A stretch of DNA of 64,000 nt from Sphagnum compactum (lineage: Eukaryota > Bryophyta > Sphagnopsida > Sphagnales): the NCBI GenBank assembly GCA_965153455.1, contig OZ234494.1, positions 22,258,001 to 22,322,000 of the forward strand. Direction: 5' to 3'. Positions 10,460 through 22,050 of this stretch are shown here, one piece after another. The translations under genes and the position numbers were made by a program. Position 1 is the stretch's first letter. The number at the start of each line of letters is the position of its first letter. Below the pieces are notes generated by a model that saw only the letters and a list, made by a program, of their open reading frames with translations, was not told the origin of the DNA and did not search any database.

Positions 10460-12450
10460 AATGGAAAAAAATTTACCATATTTTAAATTAATCATTTGAT
10501 CCAATGGCATAAAAAGGCCCAATTTAGACCATTGGATGGTTTTCCATGATTATGCTACATAGTATCACTAAACCAAATCACTAGGGTTTTATTAGTCGTT
10601 GCCACACAACCCCGATCATTAGCCCATTCCACTACGTTGGGCCAAATGTCATTATAGTGGAATTGGTATAATCCATTAAAAAATGAGTGGATTGTATAGT
10701 GGTTGGGACCACATCTCCTAGTAATGGCACCTAGTTCGATTTCTAGGCCCATGGCACCCGCAAGTTCAATGGGGATAGCCAAAGTAATGTGTTACGCACC
10801 ATTATTTTCTAGTGAAACAATGGCCGTTTCAAGTATTCAACCAACGGTTCTGTTTTGTTTAGCAGCCACATTATGTGAAAACGGTGGAACATTAGATGTG
10901 ATGGTTAGGTTGGAAAACACTTTTGTACCTCTTATAGTTCCCCATCCAGTTTTTAAGGCCTATTACCTAACGGTGTCCAAGGTTTAACTTGAATCTTGGC
11001 ATGCGGTTATGTCTAAATTTCATGACTTTTGAACACAACTAGCCATTGATCAGGCCAATGTTATTCCTAAGGTCGTGGTTGTGCATAATGAGGAAGGACT
11101 GTTTAGTCGAAGGGAGCATCAACATGTTGGTACTGACCCCATAAAATGTTGTTGGATTCTGATGTTCAACCATTGATGTTGGGCAAAGCTGATGTTGATG
11201 GTCTTGGATTGATTGATGCCAATATTGACCCATGCCCATATCAAATTTTGACATCCATGGGCGAGTCAAAAGAGGCATGAGGGTTAACCAAACAGGAGAT
11301 TATGATCCAAGTCAATCCCAATAAGTTAACAAACTACATTATTGTGTGGACCCAAACAATGGTCACATGCTATGTCTTATGATGCGTTGGTTGGAGGTGT
11401 AGTGTTGTACCGCCTAGGGACTACCATTGATTTTTGGGAGGAAACCACATGCTACCATCTAGGCTGGTAAATACAAACTAGCCATAAGGCTTCATTGCTA
11501 ATGAGATTCATTGGGGGGCAAACAGGAAAAATCTAATAAATCAACTATGTTGGTTGAATTTTCAAGCTTTCCACCTGGACTTGAGTTGTTGGAAGGTATG
11601 TCCATGACAAGGATGCACCTCCAAATGGTGAATTGGCAATGTTAAGGCCATAGGGGATGTTAATCATTCTAGTTTTTCCATTGTATCCTAGGCGACCACA
11701 GGGGACATCGACTAAACTCCAAGCATCAGCCAATCACTACATTCATCAGGCTTGGCACATTCGCCATCACCAAGCCTATAATCACTTGTGAACTTTAGGG
11801 TTGGGCCTTCAGGTTTAAGCCCATTGGATATAAGGGTTATTTAGTAGGGTATTCCCCAGGATGGAATATGCCCACTTGAATTGTTTAGAGGCATTAGTTT
11901 ATAGTCATGCATCTTAATTCGGAAATACCATAACGTGGAAAAGGATCCATAGGCCAAACAAGCCTCCATGCGACATGTCATGATGTTACAACAAAGGTGT
12001 CCCCATTTGTTACCAACATCAACCATATAAAGTTATCAACATTCTTTACTAAGTAACATCACCTTGTTGGGTGTGCCAAATTTGGTTAGGATTGGGCCAA
12101 TTAACTTGGTCATTTTTAAATGGTCATGCCAAGTTCTTTCATAGGCGGGTACAAGCCAAAGACTTTTCGATCTTAGGTTGGGTTTATTTTGGGAATTGAT
12201 TTGTGTTGTGCAACAATTGTAACAAACACATATGCACCCATGTGCATATTTGTTAGAAAATGTCCCATCATTGGGGGATTTTAGGCCAACTGTTTTGGTT
12301 CGATGGCAACAAATCAAGACTTGGATTGGCAAACCAATGTAGGTGGATGCTACTTTAATGGTTCACGAGCTCATCAATTTTGATGGATGTGGATTAACTT
12401 AACACCACCAAAGTTGATCCAATGAACATATGAGTTCATTCCAAGGTCAC
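10460..12450 (+). other. Internal spacer of the retrotransposon, badly decayed
   Basis: Short coding-like stretches survive, such as GVVLYRLGTTIDFWEE at about 11397-11444 and the open frame at 10703-10987, but I do not recognise a domain. Their position between gag and pol suggests they are the linker/ORF1-ORF2 region of the same element. Stops are frequent in all frames. Confidence 0.4.
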
Positions 12451-12455
12451 CCACA

Positions 12456-12536
12456 TGCTTGGTGGATCACATATTGGATCTAGGATGCCAAGGGACATTT
12501 ATGGGTGTGGAACAAAAATTAATGATGTGGGTGCAC
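12456..12536 (+). pseudogene. Possible aspartic protease remnant
   Basis: The frame reads LDLGCQGTFMGVEQ. It has the shape of the retroviral-type protease active site (hydrophobic-D-T/S-G-...-F) with Leu in place of Thr. It lies about 370 bases before the reverse transcriptase, where a Ty3/gypsy protease belongs. A stop follows within 30 codons. This is a position-plus-motif call only. Confidence 0.35.
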
Positions 12537-12826
12537 TAAGACATGATGGCACCTCTCCACATTTCGCATAGTAATCATAAGCCATGCCTTCAACCTCGGG
12601 TGCTAGGGATGTTCCATCATCTTAACTCAAGGTATATGTGACTATAAAAACATGGGACCCATGAATTGGTCCAATAGTTACAAGAGGTGAGGTGCATGCA
12701 ACATGATAGATAATATGAGATTTCATTGGATGTTTTGCTTTCAATTTGAAGGAATTGGGTCAGTTAAAAAGACAAGAGGTCTGAATCATATTGGAGGACG
12801 ATAATCCAATTTTTAGGTGATTTTAC

Positions 12827-13392
12827 ATGCTTAATGGGGTGGAAAGAGCCTTAATTAAGGCTCAAACAACAAAATTGCTAGATATTAGTTTGGTGGAATT
12901 ATCTAAGGGTGAATATGTTTCAGTAATAGTTATGCCAACCAAGAAAGACATTTCTGACAATTGGATTAAACACCGCATGTGTGGGGATTATTATCTGGTA
13001 GATAAACGGACATGTTTAGACAAATATGCCATGCCCCGATCGAAAAGAGATTTTTGATGCCCTTAAATAAACCAAGGCTTTCAATATTTTGGACTTGAAG
13101 TATAGCTACCATTAGTTGCCATTGAAGGAGGGTGATAAGGTCAAGACAACTTTTTGGGGAATTGATCCTCATGGGTAGGACTGTTTATACCACTGGAGGT
13201 TTTTGCCATTTGGTTTGAAGAATGTGCTTGTATTATTTCAAAGGGTCATGGATCGAATGTTGGCAGGTCTTGGTTTTGCCAAATGTTACATTGATGACAT
13301 CATTGTTTTTAGCCTGACCCCAGGAAATCATATGCACCATTTGCGAACACTTAAGGAACATAACCTTAAGTTTCATTTAAGCAAGTGCTAAT
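12827..13392 (+). pseudogene. pol: Reverse transcriptase remnant (Ty3/gypsy)
   Basis: The first frame (12827-13057) shows YVSVIVMPTKKD, HRMCGDYYLVDKRT and LDKYAMP, the fingers and early palm of gypsy reverse transcriptase. After a frame change near 13045 the second frame gives LPLKEGDKVKTTFWGID, WRFLPFGLKN, FQRVMDRMLAGL and the catalytic YIDD box in CYIDDIIVF (about 13290). In-frame stops occur where the family usually has Gln or other residues (for example near 13065, 13109 and 13177), so no enzyme can be made. Confidence 0.88.
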
Positions 13393-13812
13393 TCTTTCAT
13401 ACTCAGGTGGAGTACCTAGGTCACGTGATTTATCCAAGTGGATTGTGGGTTCAGATTACCAAGGTTAAGGCCATTTCATAAGTTCCCCAACCAACAAATG
13501 TTATTCAGTTACGAACTTTCCTAGGCTTTTATAATTACTACTAGAGGTTTTTGAAAGGGTTTAGTGATATAACCAAACCTTTAACCTAGTTAACACAAAT
13601 TGACCAAAAGTTCATTTGGGATGAGCCACAAAAGTAGGCCTTTCAGAGTTGAAAGCGAAACTTTCATTAGCCCTATTTTGAGGCAACCCATCCAAGGACG
13701 ACCGTTCCAATTACATAGTGATTGGAGTATTTTGGGGTTGGGAGCCATGCTTACCCAATTTGATGGTGAAACTACAAGTTCAACAATTTGTTTTTTATTG
13801 TATGGTGTGTGA
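13393..13812 (+). pseudogene. RT connection and RNase H remnant
   Basis: After the YIDD box the sequence continues with HTQVEYLGHVIYPSGL, a LRTFLGFYNYY block and an IWDEP block of the RT thumb/connection. It then reads PILRQPIQGRPFQLHSDWS and LGLGAMLTQ (in 13669-13755), the first strands of the Ty3/gypsy RNase H. At least four in-frame stops and two frame changes are present. Confidence 0.8.
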
Positions 13813-13934
13813 CTGAGTTTGTGCACATTCGATGCACCTACACCTCAATTACAACCTTTGCCGATTATGAAGCTAGGTTATTAATGAAGTTTGGATATTG
13901 TCAGTCCATTGAATTTGACACCTCAACATAACTG

Positions 13935-14035
13935 ATATGTTTTGGTTATGATTGAGCATTTTTCCAAGTGGTTGGAGTTGGTGTCGTTGCCAAATTGTAA
14001 CAACAAGGGAGTCCATGAAACAAGGATTACGTAAG
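13935..14035 (+). pseudogene. Integrase core fragment
   Basis: The frame from about 13948 reads MIEHFSKWLELVSLPNC, the strand following the first catalytic region of gypsy integrases. The zinc-binding HHCC domain normally found upstream is absent. Only about 110 bases separate it from the RNase H remnant, implying an internal deletion. Confidence 0.7.
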
Positions 14036-14287
14036 TATGGTTTTTAAAAAGGCCATACTAGGGATTGGGACTTACAGTTACCGTGGTTAGCCATGGGATA
14101 TAAATTTAGTTATAAATTTAGTCAATAGGCTTCCCTTGCATCATTTTCACTATATTTTATATTATACAATTGTCATCCCAAGCTACCAACCTCCATTCAA
14201 CATGTTGTTATGGCAATGGTGAGTTTGGATGATCCTTTAGTGCGACTGTAAACATGTGAATAGCGAATAGGTTTATTCCGAAGTGTG

Positions 14288-14768
14288 ATGCCTAAGGCCA
14301 TGGAAAATTTGGCAATTGCCCAACATCAAGATACATTGTGTTATGCCACTATCCATGGAGGTGGTTATAGACTTCGGGTTTGGAGGTTTAAACAAGGAGA
14401 TTATGTTTACTTATAACATACAACATCAATACTTTGGATGTGATTACAGGACATGTTATTATATGTGGGCAAAAGCTTTTACCTTCAAGAATGTTGTTGT
14501 TGGAGGCTCAAGATGGTCAAACATGGAAGGACCATGTGTGCAATCGTGCATAATGTCATCTTCCTAATGTGGATGGCCAAATTGACCCATCTTTAACTAT
14601 GGTTCTTGTTGGCCTATGATGTATGTTGTGTTGGCAATCTTCAAGAGCCGCCACTATGTTGATTTGTGATCAATGTTCTCGAGGTTGGCATATGCCACAT
14701 GCCACATGGGATGTCTCATGCCACCAATGGAAGAAGTGTCAATTGGCAAATAGTGTTGCCCTCGGTGC
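14288..14768 (+). pseudogene. Integrase C-terminus followed by a PHD-type zinc finger
   Basis: From 14288 one frame reads AMENLAIAQHQDT and FKQGDYVYL (GPY/F-like C-terminal integrase domain). Frame-shifted DNA continues with LLLEAQDGQTWKDHV and CHLPNVDGQIDPSL. From 14620 there is a Cys/His pattern of a C4HC3 PHD finger: CMLC, then CDQCSRGWH, then (after a 14-base insertion made of two CCACATG copies) MGC, LMPPMEEV and, after a TAG where the family has Trp, CPRC ending at 14768. PHD fingers read histone-tail methylation, so a targeting role of the intact element is plausible. The copy here is dead: stops, frameshifts and the slippage insertion break it. Confidence 0.75.
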
Positions 14769-14879
14769 ACCCAATAGACCTAGGTTCCCAGGGTCACATA
14801 ATAGGACTAGTCTAAGGTTTTCTTCCATGGTAACACATTTGGTTGGGGATTTGAAAGATTATAGCTAGGTAATTAATGA

Positions 14880-17800
14880 TGGGGCTCACATTTGCACCCG
14901 ACTTAATGGTCTTTTTGCCTTGGAACCAAAGTGTTCATCCATGGTGGATTTTCGACAGGTAGTTATGTAATGTTATTTGGTTTAAGGGGACTTCAACCCT
15001 AGATAGGGGGGCGGTTTGAATGTGGTGTACCATTTAAGGTATTTCTATGTTATGTGTTGTGAGTGTGGTGATAATGATGGTTATAGATGTTGACATAGGA
15101 TTGCATGATAGTGGATATGGATGCAATCCATGTCCATGTTGAAAAGGGAGGAGAACATACATGGTAAAATTAAGGGAAAAACTATCCCTAAAATAAATGA
15201 TTGCTTATGAGTGGTGCATGAAAGTTGGTGCCAGGCGAAACCCCCCCTTACACTAAATAGATGACTGGAAAAAAAACAAAGAACATGAGGTTGTGGAGGA
15301 GAAGATTGTACGACAAATATTGGAAAAGCTTCTAGTGGGTGTGGAGGGCAAGGTGAAAAGAAGGCTGACAAACTAGGAGAGGATGAAGGGCTAATTGAAG
15401 TAAACTAGGAAGGATGGGAATGATGGGTGGATGGATGGAAACTAAAGAACATTTGGGCATAGGGGTAAATATGACTATTAGCTCTCCATTTGGTGCTTGT
15501 TGGGAAGGCTAGGATGTTCGACGATGTTTTGGGGATGGAAAACCCACATGATCTACCATGCCTGTACTTAGCCTAACATATTTGGTCTCAAACTAGGATT
15601 TTAAACCCCAATTTGAAACCCCTTTAATTCCTTTCAAACCCTAAAACTATTGCCCTAAAAGAGGAGTACTTACAAACAAAACAAAAAACCCAGAAAAGGA
15701 CATATGGATGCAAACTTATGAAAACCCAAAGGAATGGATTGAACCTAACTATATAATTGCCGCTGCTCATGTGCGTGTGTTGTTGTTCAAGGGCCTTACT
15801 CACTTACCTTACCTACTTTGTTTTGCCCCTATCTCGCTTACTTCACCTTACCCTGTTTGTTTTATTTTGCCCCTACCCCATTTTATCTTATCTTGCCCTA
15901 CACTACCCTACCTACCCTGCCCTTGGCCATGCCTGCCAAGAACCGATCAACATTGGTTGAGACCTACCCTTTAAATACTGATGGATTTTGGCTTTTAGAA
16001 TTCGATTATGGCCCTTGGAATTTCCCTCTCCCTCTCTCTATCTCTCATATTTACAATTGGTTACTATAAAGGCCCTATTACAAGAGGCGACCTTTTGGTG
16101 ATATGCAAATGTTGTGCACCACTGTTAATGTTGTGCAATGCGGCACCATCTGTTGTTTCTTGTTGCACATCACCAACAATTGATGTGAGACTGCTATTAA
16201 CAAACCTTAGAACATCACCAACATTTAATATGTGGCCCTGATGTTAATGCTTCTTCTTTTCTATTATGTAGCCTACGTGACATTATATTAGAATGGCTGC
16301 AATAGCCGACAACTTTAACAATTCTTCCTCCTCCCACACACACATTCTTTCCAAGTCTTCTTTTGCAAGATGATGATAATGACGATGGAAGAAATCCAAA
16401 ACTCCAAAACAACATTCAACGGCAATCCTTTAAGAGCCAAATAGCCAACCAAAAACCCTCTGTCTCCCCATTTTAGCAAATCCCATTATTGAAACTGAAG
16501 TCTCATGGTGGAATCACGCTTGAAAATAAAATTTTAAAAGGTGCAGGTAGGTATAAAATTTCCTATACTTAGATCCATTGATGATACTATATTATGAAGA
16601 TATTATAGTGAATAACCATTGTTTACGAACAAATTAATCTTTGAAATTCTACCACTAAAGCTTCTTGTCATTCTAAATTCTACAATAAAAAACCTATAGT
16701 AGAAGCACAAAAGTAGAGGCCTCACTTAAGAAAGGTGAAGGTACCAATGTGCATACTAGTTCAACTTGGGAATTAACTTAATTGTTGTTTGGTGTATATT
16801 TCTTGAATTTCATCATTATGTACATATTTTTATTCAAGTTGGTAGTTTTAATCCATAAATTTTTTGTCACAATCATGATTTTAACATATGTTTAAAACAT
16901 TTGAATAAAATACATTTTACAAAAAGTCCAATGTGATACAAAAAATGAACTACCTTATTTTGTAACTTCTCCATTTCCTTTGTTAAAATTTATGTTTATT
17001 TTCTTCCATAAGCATGTTTGATTCATGCACCTTGTCAGATGATTCAACAAGCATCTGAGTTCCATTTTATGTTACTTTAACCATGCTCCCATGTGCAAAA
17101 AAAAAGAACTTTGAACACCCATGCTACCAACATTCCAAGATCCATTACGTGGATGAGATTTTTTGTTCATTGAAGTTGGTGATGTTTGAGGGTTCAACAT
17201 AGGGGTATTGACATGAATGTTGACTAGAATATGCATGGAATTTCCATTCATAGGTTTAATTAGAAGTTCAATCATAACTTCCATGAATGACCTTGAATGA
17301 ACATGTGGTGTGTGAAATGCCTAACAACAGATATCATTCATGAAGGTTCAACCTTGATAAAATGTTGAGGGATCTACATAAACATCAATAACAATTGTAT
17401 GTTTCCAAGCATGAAGTATGTTTAATAATTGTTCTTCAATTTTCTATTTATGATCTTCAAAATTTCTCTTCAATTCTTCTATGATTTTGATTATTCAATT
17501 TTGACAATAACAATACAGGCAATGCAAATTGTTTTACCTTCTTCAGATGTTTCATTACAACAATCAAAGTTGGAGGGGGTGAATTGGGACATGTCCATGC
17601 TTCATGTAGATTTGCTTATGTGCAAGATTGTATGAGCTTTCTATATCAATGACATTGAACAAGCTTCCCATGCTGACGGCAAGGAAGAAAACATGTGAGC
17701 TTCCCATGATGATGGAAAGGAGGTTCCCAAAAAAGAAAATGAACATTGACTTAGAAGCTCAAGTTTTGGCCTCTAATATAACATTGAATTTCAAACTAGA

Positions 17801-18170
17801 AATCTTCATTTTTTGAAGCTTGAGTTTCAATAAACATACGGTTTGACATTGCCCTAATTCCGCATGTCAACAAGGATGGCATGTCATTTTTTTGTTAGTT
17901 AACACCTATATGTGAATGGTCATCTTGTTTTTTTGGCCCTTGACACCAATCTTAATAAGCTCTTAAGTCTAGGGTGTGAATAATCTAACCTTCTTGTTTG
18001 ACTTTTTGGTTATTTGTACAAAGCTTTTGGTCACAAATTAATTGACCATAATTGTTAAATCTGGGCAATCAACAAACATAGTGGGCCACCATTAAGGGCT
18101 ATGGAATTTTCCCCAAATGTGAAAATCTTCAGAAATTATAACATCTATCTATTAAGGAAGAAAGTTTGTT
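14880..18170. other. Retrotransposon 3' flank and intergenic DNA
   Basis: A possible polypurine tract (about 15003-15012) follows the integrase remnant, so part of 15.0-16.2 kb may be LTR. A pyrimidine-rich stretch (15790-15930) leads to a TATA-like CTTTAAATAC at about 15969, as in an LTR promoter, but I found no matching second LTR. From 16.25 to 18.17 kb I see only AT-rich DNA with no coding or repeat structure that I can defend. Confidence 0.4.
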
Positions 18171-19049
18171 TGTTTGTCGCATTGATATCTCCTAAACCAT
18201 GGCAACCCCACCTCCCCCCCCTCCCCTCCCCTGCACACTTGGTACTGCAGTAAAGCCTTTGGTGAATAAGAGTGCACCAAAGGTGGTTTTGTAATGTTAG
18301 ACCTACAGTGCAAGAGTTGTTCAATATTAAGCCATTTTGTTATTGAAAATTTACTAAAAATTATAGAGAAATTGGGGCACAGTTTTGGTAAGTGCTTAAC
18401 AAGTAAGAATTTATAGAGGTAATATCCTTAGACACAAAATCTTACAGTCATGGCCCTAAGTTTTGATGAGAAAGTCTAAAAGAACAAAAAATCACTCCAA
18501 TGGCATCATTTCCACTCAAGGAAATTAATTTCTTTGGACGACATTGAAACTACAAAACTAATATTCACATTTAGTACCACTCTGGTACCAATCTTGCATG
18601 CTTGCCTATCCATACGTAGAGTGCGCAATTGCTCAGGTAAAGTTACATTGATGATACTCAATGGCCAGAGTGAACTAGCACTCACTGGTTTCAAATCAAT
18701 AGATTTCACATCAAACTTTTCAAATAAAAAATGCAGGGGTGGCGACCTGTCCAAGACCAGAGAAGATCTTGATGCCTCCCATTGGTCAGCATTCTAATCT
18801 CCTCCACTACATGTATCTGCTAATAAAAGGAAAAGCAGGGGCATTGGAGATTTACCCCAACTAGAAACTGAGGACAGATTACATTGTGAAGTTGGACTTT
18901 TAAGGGTCAGGTTTGCACGAGGCCCATACTGACTTCCATTTCAGAAACCATGCTATGGATGGTGAAAGATGAATTGATGGAAGAGAACAAATACACAGGT
19001 TGATCTGAAATATTAGCCACTCTTCTTGAGCAAAGTCAGAAAGAGGGGA
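18171..19049. other. 3' flank of the MGST3-like gene
   Basis: This probably includes the 3' untranslated region of the minus-strand MGST3-like gene (stop at 19050-19052). An open frame at 18506-18797 has no recognisable domain. A C-rich tract lies at 18209-18231. The far 3' end of the transcript cannot be set from sequence. Confidence 0.45.
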
Positions 19050-21815
19050 CTACTTCATACAGATGAAGATAAGTAGAGTGGCAAGACCTGCCTAACACCA
19101 AAGGTTAAGCATGTAATGAGGAGACCTAACAACCCAAATGTGTTCCACATACCTTTGAATCTGTTGTTTGGGTCACCAGTGTAATACCTGCACATCACCG
19201 GCATCGGTTAGAACAGAAGAAGTGCAAGCCAATCGCAACTGGGCTGATATTGTCAGATGACAAGAAGTGCTTTTTTCACACCTGATCCATACAATTCACA
19301 TTCTAGATAAGCCAACTGCAATATACAGTAACAATCACCATTGAGCATTAGCTGAATACACCAGGGACCATGCCAACAACCACACGAAACATACAGTCAG
19401 CAGATTAGCGTAGGTTTCTTCTAACCTACAGACAATGTAAAACTTGTGAGGTGCTACATATTTTGCTTCAGTCTCCCAGTAAGTTTATCACTCCAAGCAA
19501 AAAAAATGTGTTTCCACCCACTTTGCTGAAATTGAAAGCACTTAGACAACCGCTTTTAAACAAAACTGGTAGTGAATGTTTGGAGAGGCAGCAGATTCAT
19601 CTGGAAAACCAAGTCTCCTTTAAGATTCACTTATGACTTCTCACTGTAAATTAGTCTCTGAAAGATGTGTTACACATCTGAACTCATTTCAATGCTGTGA
19701 AATTCACTTCCCACATGAAAATCCAATACTCACATTGTTCATCCAGCAGAAGTGAGAATCAAGGTCTTACCCAAGAGAGTAAAACACCCGTCCTAACACC
19801 CAAACAGCTCCACACCTGCACCAATTCCCACGCCCATGTGGTTCAACCAACCTTTCAGACTCCCACAAAATGCTATATTCATGTTGAAGTTAACAATATA
19901 ACCCACTGAAGAGTTTGACTGAAGAGCTGCTAGTCAATACAGAATTTCAGAACATTCAACAGTGACTGCTTCACATAATCACTTCATTGCTTTATGAGTA
20001 AAATCAAACAATATCAAGCTCAGCTATCAGCCAGACTGGTAAAGCTTTAAAACTAGGAAAAAGATGAAACTCTAAAGTCTTGCTTACACGGAAGCTGTGA
20101 TAGGGTATCCAAAACCACCAACTATAAGGAGTGACAAAAATGCTGGATAACTCTCAAGTGTGTTTTGATGTGCACGCTGGTAACAGTTGAAAACAGACAC
20201 TTCAGCATCCTCATACATCTGCGTATGGTTCACAGCAAAAAATGATAAGAGTTTGCTGGAAAGAGCAATCTGTACCTTCCACATGATTAACATGCAATGA
20301 CATGTGCCAGTAGCTGCAGGCAGTTCCACTGTTGAGTGTGACTCTTAACTGAGGAAAAACTAGCCTTGGTACAGACTATTACCTTCTCATATTCCAACAC
20401 AGAAAACCTCTTGACAAATCAGAGAGTTTCTTTGTTGGCATCTCAAAACCACTTGCAAATGCAGGCTCTCATTAAGCATTGAAACCCACAACCAGAAAAA
20501 CCGCCATTGTCCATCACATTACATGAACATGGCAGACTCTATACCATCTACTGCCCATATCTCCTTATACTTCACTATCTCCTAAAGCCATGCTATGCAA
20601 GCTCATTTTGTGAAGAGAGGACCACAATGTCACTGTCATCTTGTGTATCCAATAGCTAGAGGATGACAATTGAATCTCCTTAGGTCAGGGAGAAGGACAA
20701 ATCCAAGTCATGGAGATGGTGGCTCACCTTTGGATACTTCACACCAGACTTGATTCTTTGTCTTGACACCTACAATCATAGTAAAAAAATTCCCTCCAAA
20801 GCAGGGCAGAAATAAAATCAGAGAAATAATTTTGCTCTTGGACAAGTTCACAAAGCCTTGAAGGAGCAGCATCAAAAGCTAAGCAACAAAATTTTCCTCA
20901 ACGTCGATGATTTTCCAAACCTCTTCTCTAACTTCCTATACATCTTTTTCTGCTCGAGATCAAAGATTTTCCAAACCTCTTATTCTAACTTCCTTTACGT
21001 CTTTCTTCTCCTTTGACATCTCTGATTTTCCAAACCTCTTTTCTACCTTCGTACACTTTTTTTTCTTCTTCTGGACATTTGTGATTCCTAGACGTCTTTC
21101 TTCTCCTCGACATCAAAGATTTTCCAAACCTCTTTCTTCTAAATTCCTATACATCTTTCTTCTCCTTTGACATCTCTGATTTTTCAATCCTCTTTTCTAA
21201 CTTCATACACTTATTTGTTCGTCTGGACATTTGTGATTTTCCAAATCTCTTCTCTAATTTCCTATACATCTTTCTTCTCCTCGACATCAAAGATTTTCGA
21301 AATTTTATCTCAACCAGAAGGTATTGTTCTTCTTCTAACTTCCTATAAATCTTTCTTCTCCTCGACATCTCTGATTTTCGAAACCTCTTCTCTAAATTCC
21401 TACACATCTTTCTTCTCCTGGACATTTGTGATTTTCCAAACTTCTTCTTATACATCTTTCTTCTTGATATTCCCAGCATCATTGCAAGTAGACGAGCACA
21501 TATAAAAGAAAGCTAGGGAGTCAGATCTTGATGGAACAAAACACAAAAAAAGAGGCAAAAGTAAGGAGGACGACAGTGGACCTGTATTGATTGCCATTGT
21601 GTAAGAATGGCACTGGAAACGGCGGTGAGGACAACGTAACCGTACTCGGGAGCTATAGGCACAGCAGCTGCAATAGCAATACCTGGAAGACGACGAGGCC
21701 GATTTCTGTCAAGGCGTGAAGAAAATGAGAGATGTCGAGGTTTTTGGAAAAATGACGAGCACGGGAGGAGACAGGATTGCATCGTCATCCCCTGGAGCTT
21801 CAATCCCACGTCCAT
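19050..21815 (-). CDS. MGST3: MGST3-like microsomal glutathione S-transferase (MAPEG), six exons
   Basis: Integral membrane glutathione transferase/peroxidase of the MAPEG superfamily. Exons (minus strand): 21815..21582, 20769..20728, 20218..20088, 19815..19771, 19187..19153, 19087..19050; all introns are GT-AG, and the phases join to a 174-residue frame. Landmarks: PEYGYVVL (56-63), VKYPK (88-92), the MGST3 signature [13 protein letters not shown] (102-114), GGF-YPITAS (126-135), [18 protein letters not shown] (140-157), and a short hydrophobic C-terminus [11 protein letters not shown]. About four membrane segments are expected in the family. Odd points: a 55-residue N-terminal extension rich in Ser/Arg and poor in acids, which looks like an organelle transit peptide; four exons of 35-45 bases; and a C-terminus about ten residues shorter than usual. 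The first exon rests on the only plausible ATG (21815); the last exon is the least certain. Confidence 0.9.
20770..21581 (-). repeat. Intron 1 of the MGST3-like gene with a ~57-60 bp minisatellite
   Basis: From about 20905 to 21475 some ten copies of a 57-60 base unit begin with GATTTTCCAAACCTCT and end with ACATCAAA, ACATCTCT or ACATTTGT. The three endings cycle in fixed order, so the array is a higher-order repeat of about 175 bases. The plus strand is pyrimidine-rich; the transcript would be rich in GAAGAAAGA. Open frames on both strands here are a by-product of the repeat. Confidence 0.85.
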
Positions 21816-22050
21816 CTTGTTCTCCGACGCCAACGACGACGACGACGACAACAACAACAACAGCAATAGGGTTGGCTCGCGCACAAAGCCCGTTCACACG
21901 CGCCGCAGCTCACATTTGAGAGGCAAATGTGGGGCTGTAGCCGCAGCCCGCCACTTTGCCCACCGCTGATGAAGGCCCTGGGTGTGGCTGTGAACTGTGG
22001 AGCTCCATGGCTGCAGCTGACAGCCAGCTCTGAAGTGACAATAATCCTGT
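21816..22050 (-). promoter_or_regulatory. Leader and promoter region of the MGST3-like gene
   Basis: GC-richer DNA upstream of the ATG. A trinucleotide tract at 21832-21862 (ACG then ACA on the plus strand) falls in the presumed 5' untranslated region. A GCCGCAGC-rich block at 21900-21990 stands out from the AT-rich flank. No TATA box is convincing. Confidence 0.45.

Larger units (their letters stand above)
7196..14880 (+). mobile_element. Decayed Ty3/gypsy LTR retrotransposon with nested insertions
   Basis: Remnants appear in the order gag with CCHC knuckle (7.2-8.17 kb), protease-like motif (12.46-12.54 kb), reverse transcriptase (12.83-13.39 kb), RNase H (13.4-13.8 kb), integrase core (13.93-14.03 kb), and integrase C-terminus with a PHD finger (14.29-14.77 kb). 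This pol order (PR-RT-RH-IN) defines Ty3/gypsy. Every module has stops and frameshifts, and most of the integrase N-terminal region is missing. The gag-to-protease distance is inflated by other repeats at about 8.75-10.5 kb. A purine-rich stretch AGGGGGGCGG near 15005 may be the polypurine tract. LTR ends could not be resolved, so the outer limits are approximate. Confidence 0.85.

Noticed and set aside
20907-21505. Overlapping open frames on both strands, rich in Phe/Ser or in Arg/Lys
   Set aside because: They are produced by the 57-60 base minisatellite in MGST3 intron 1; no start, domain or conservation argument supports translation.
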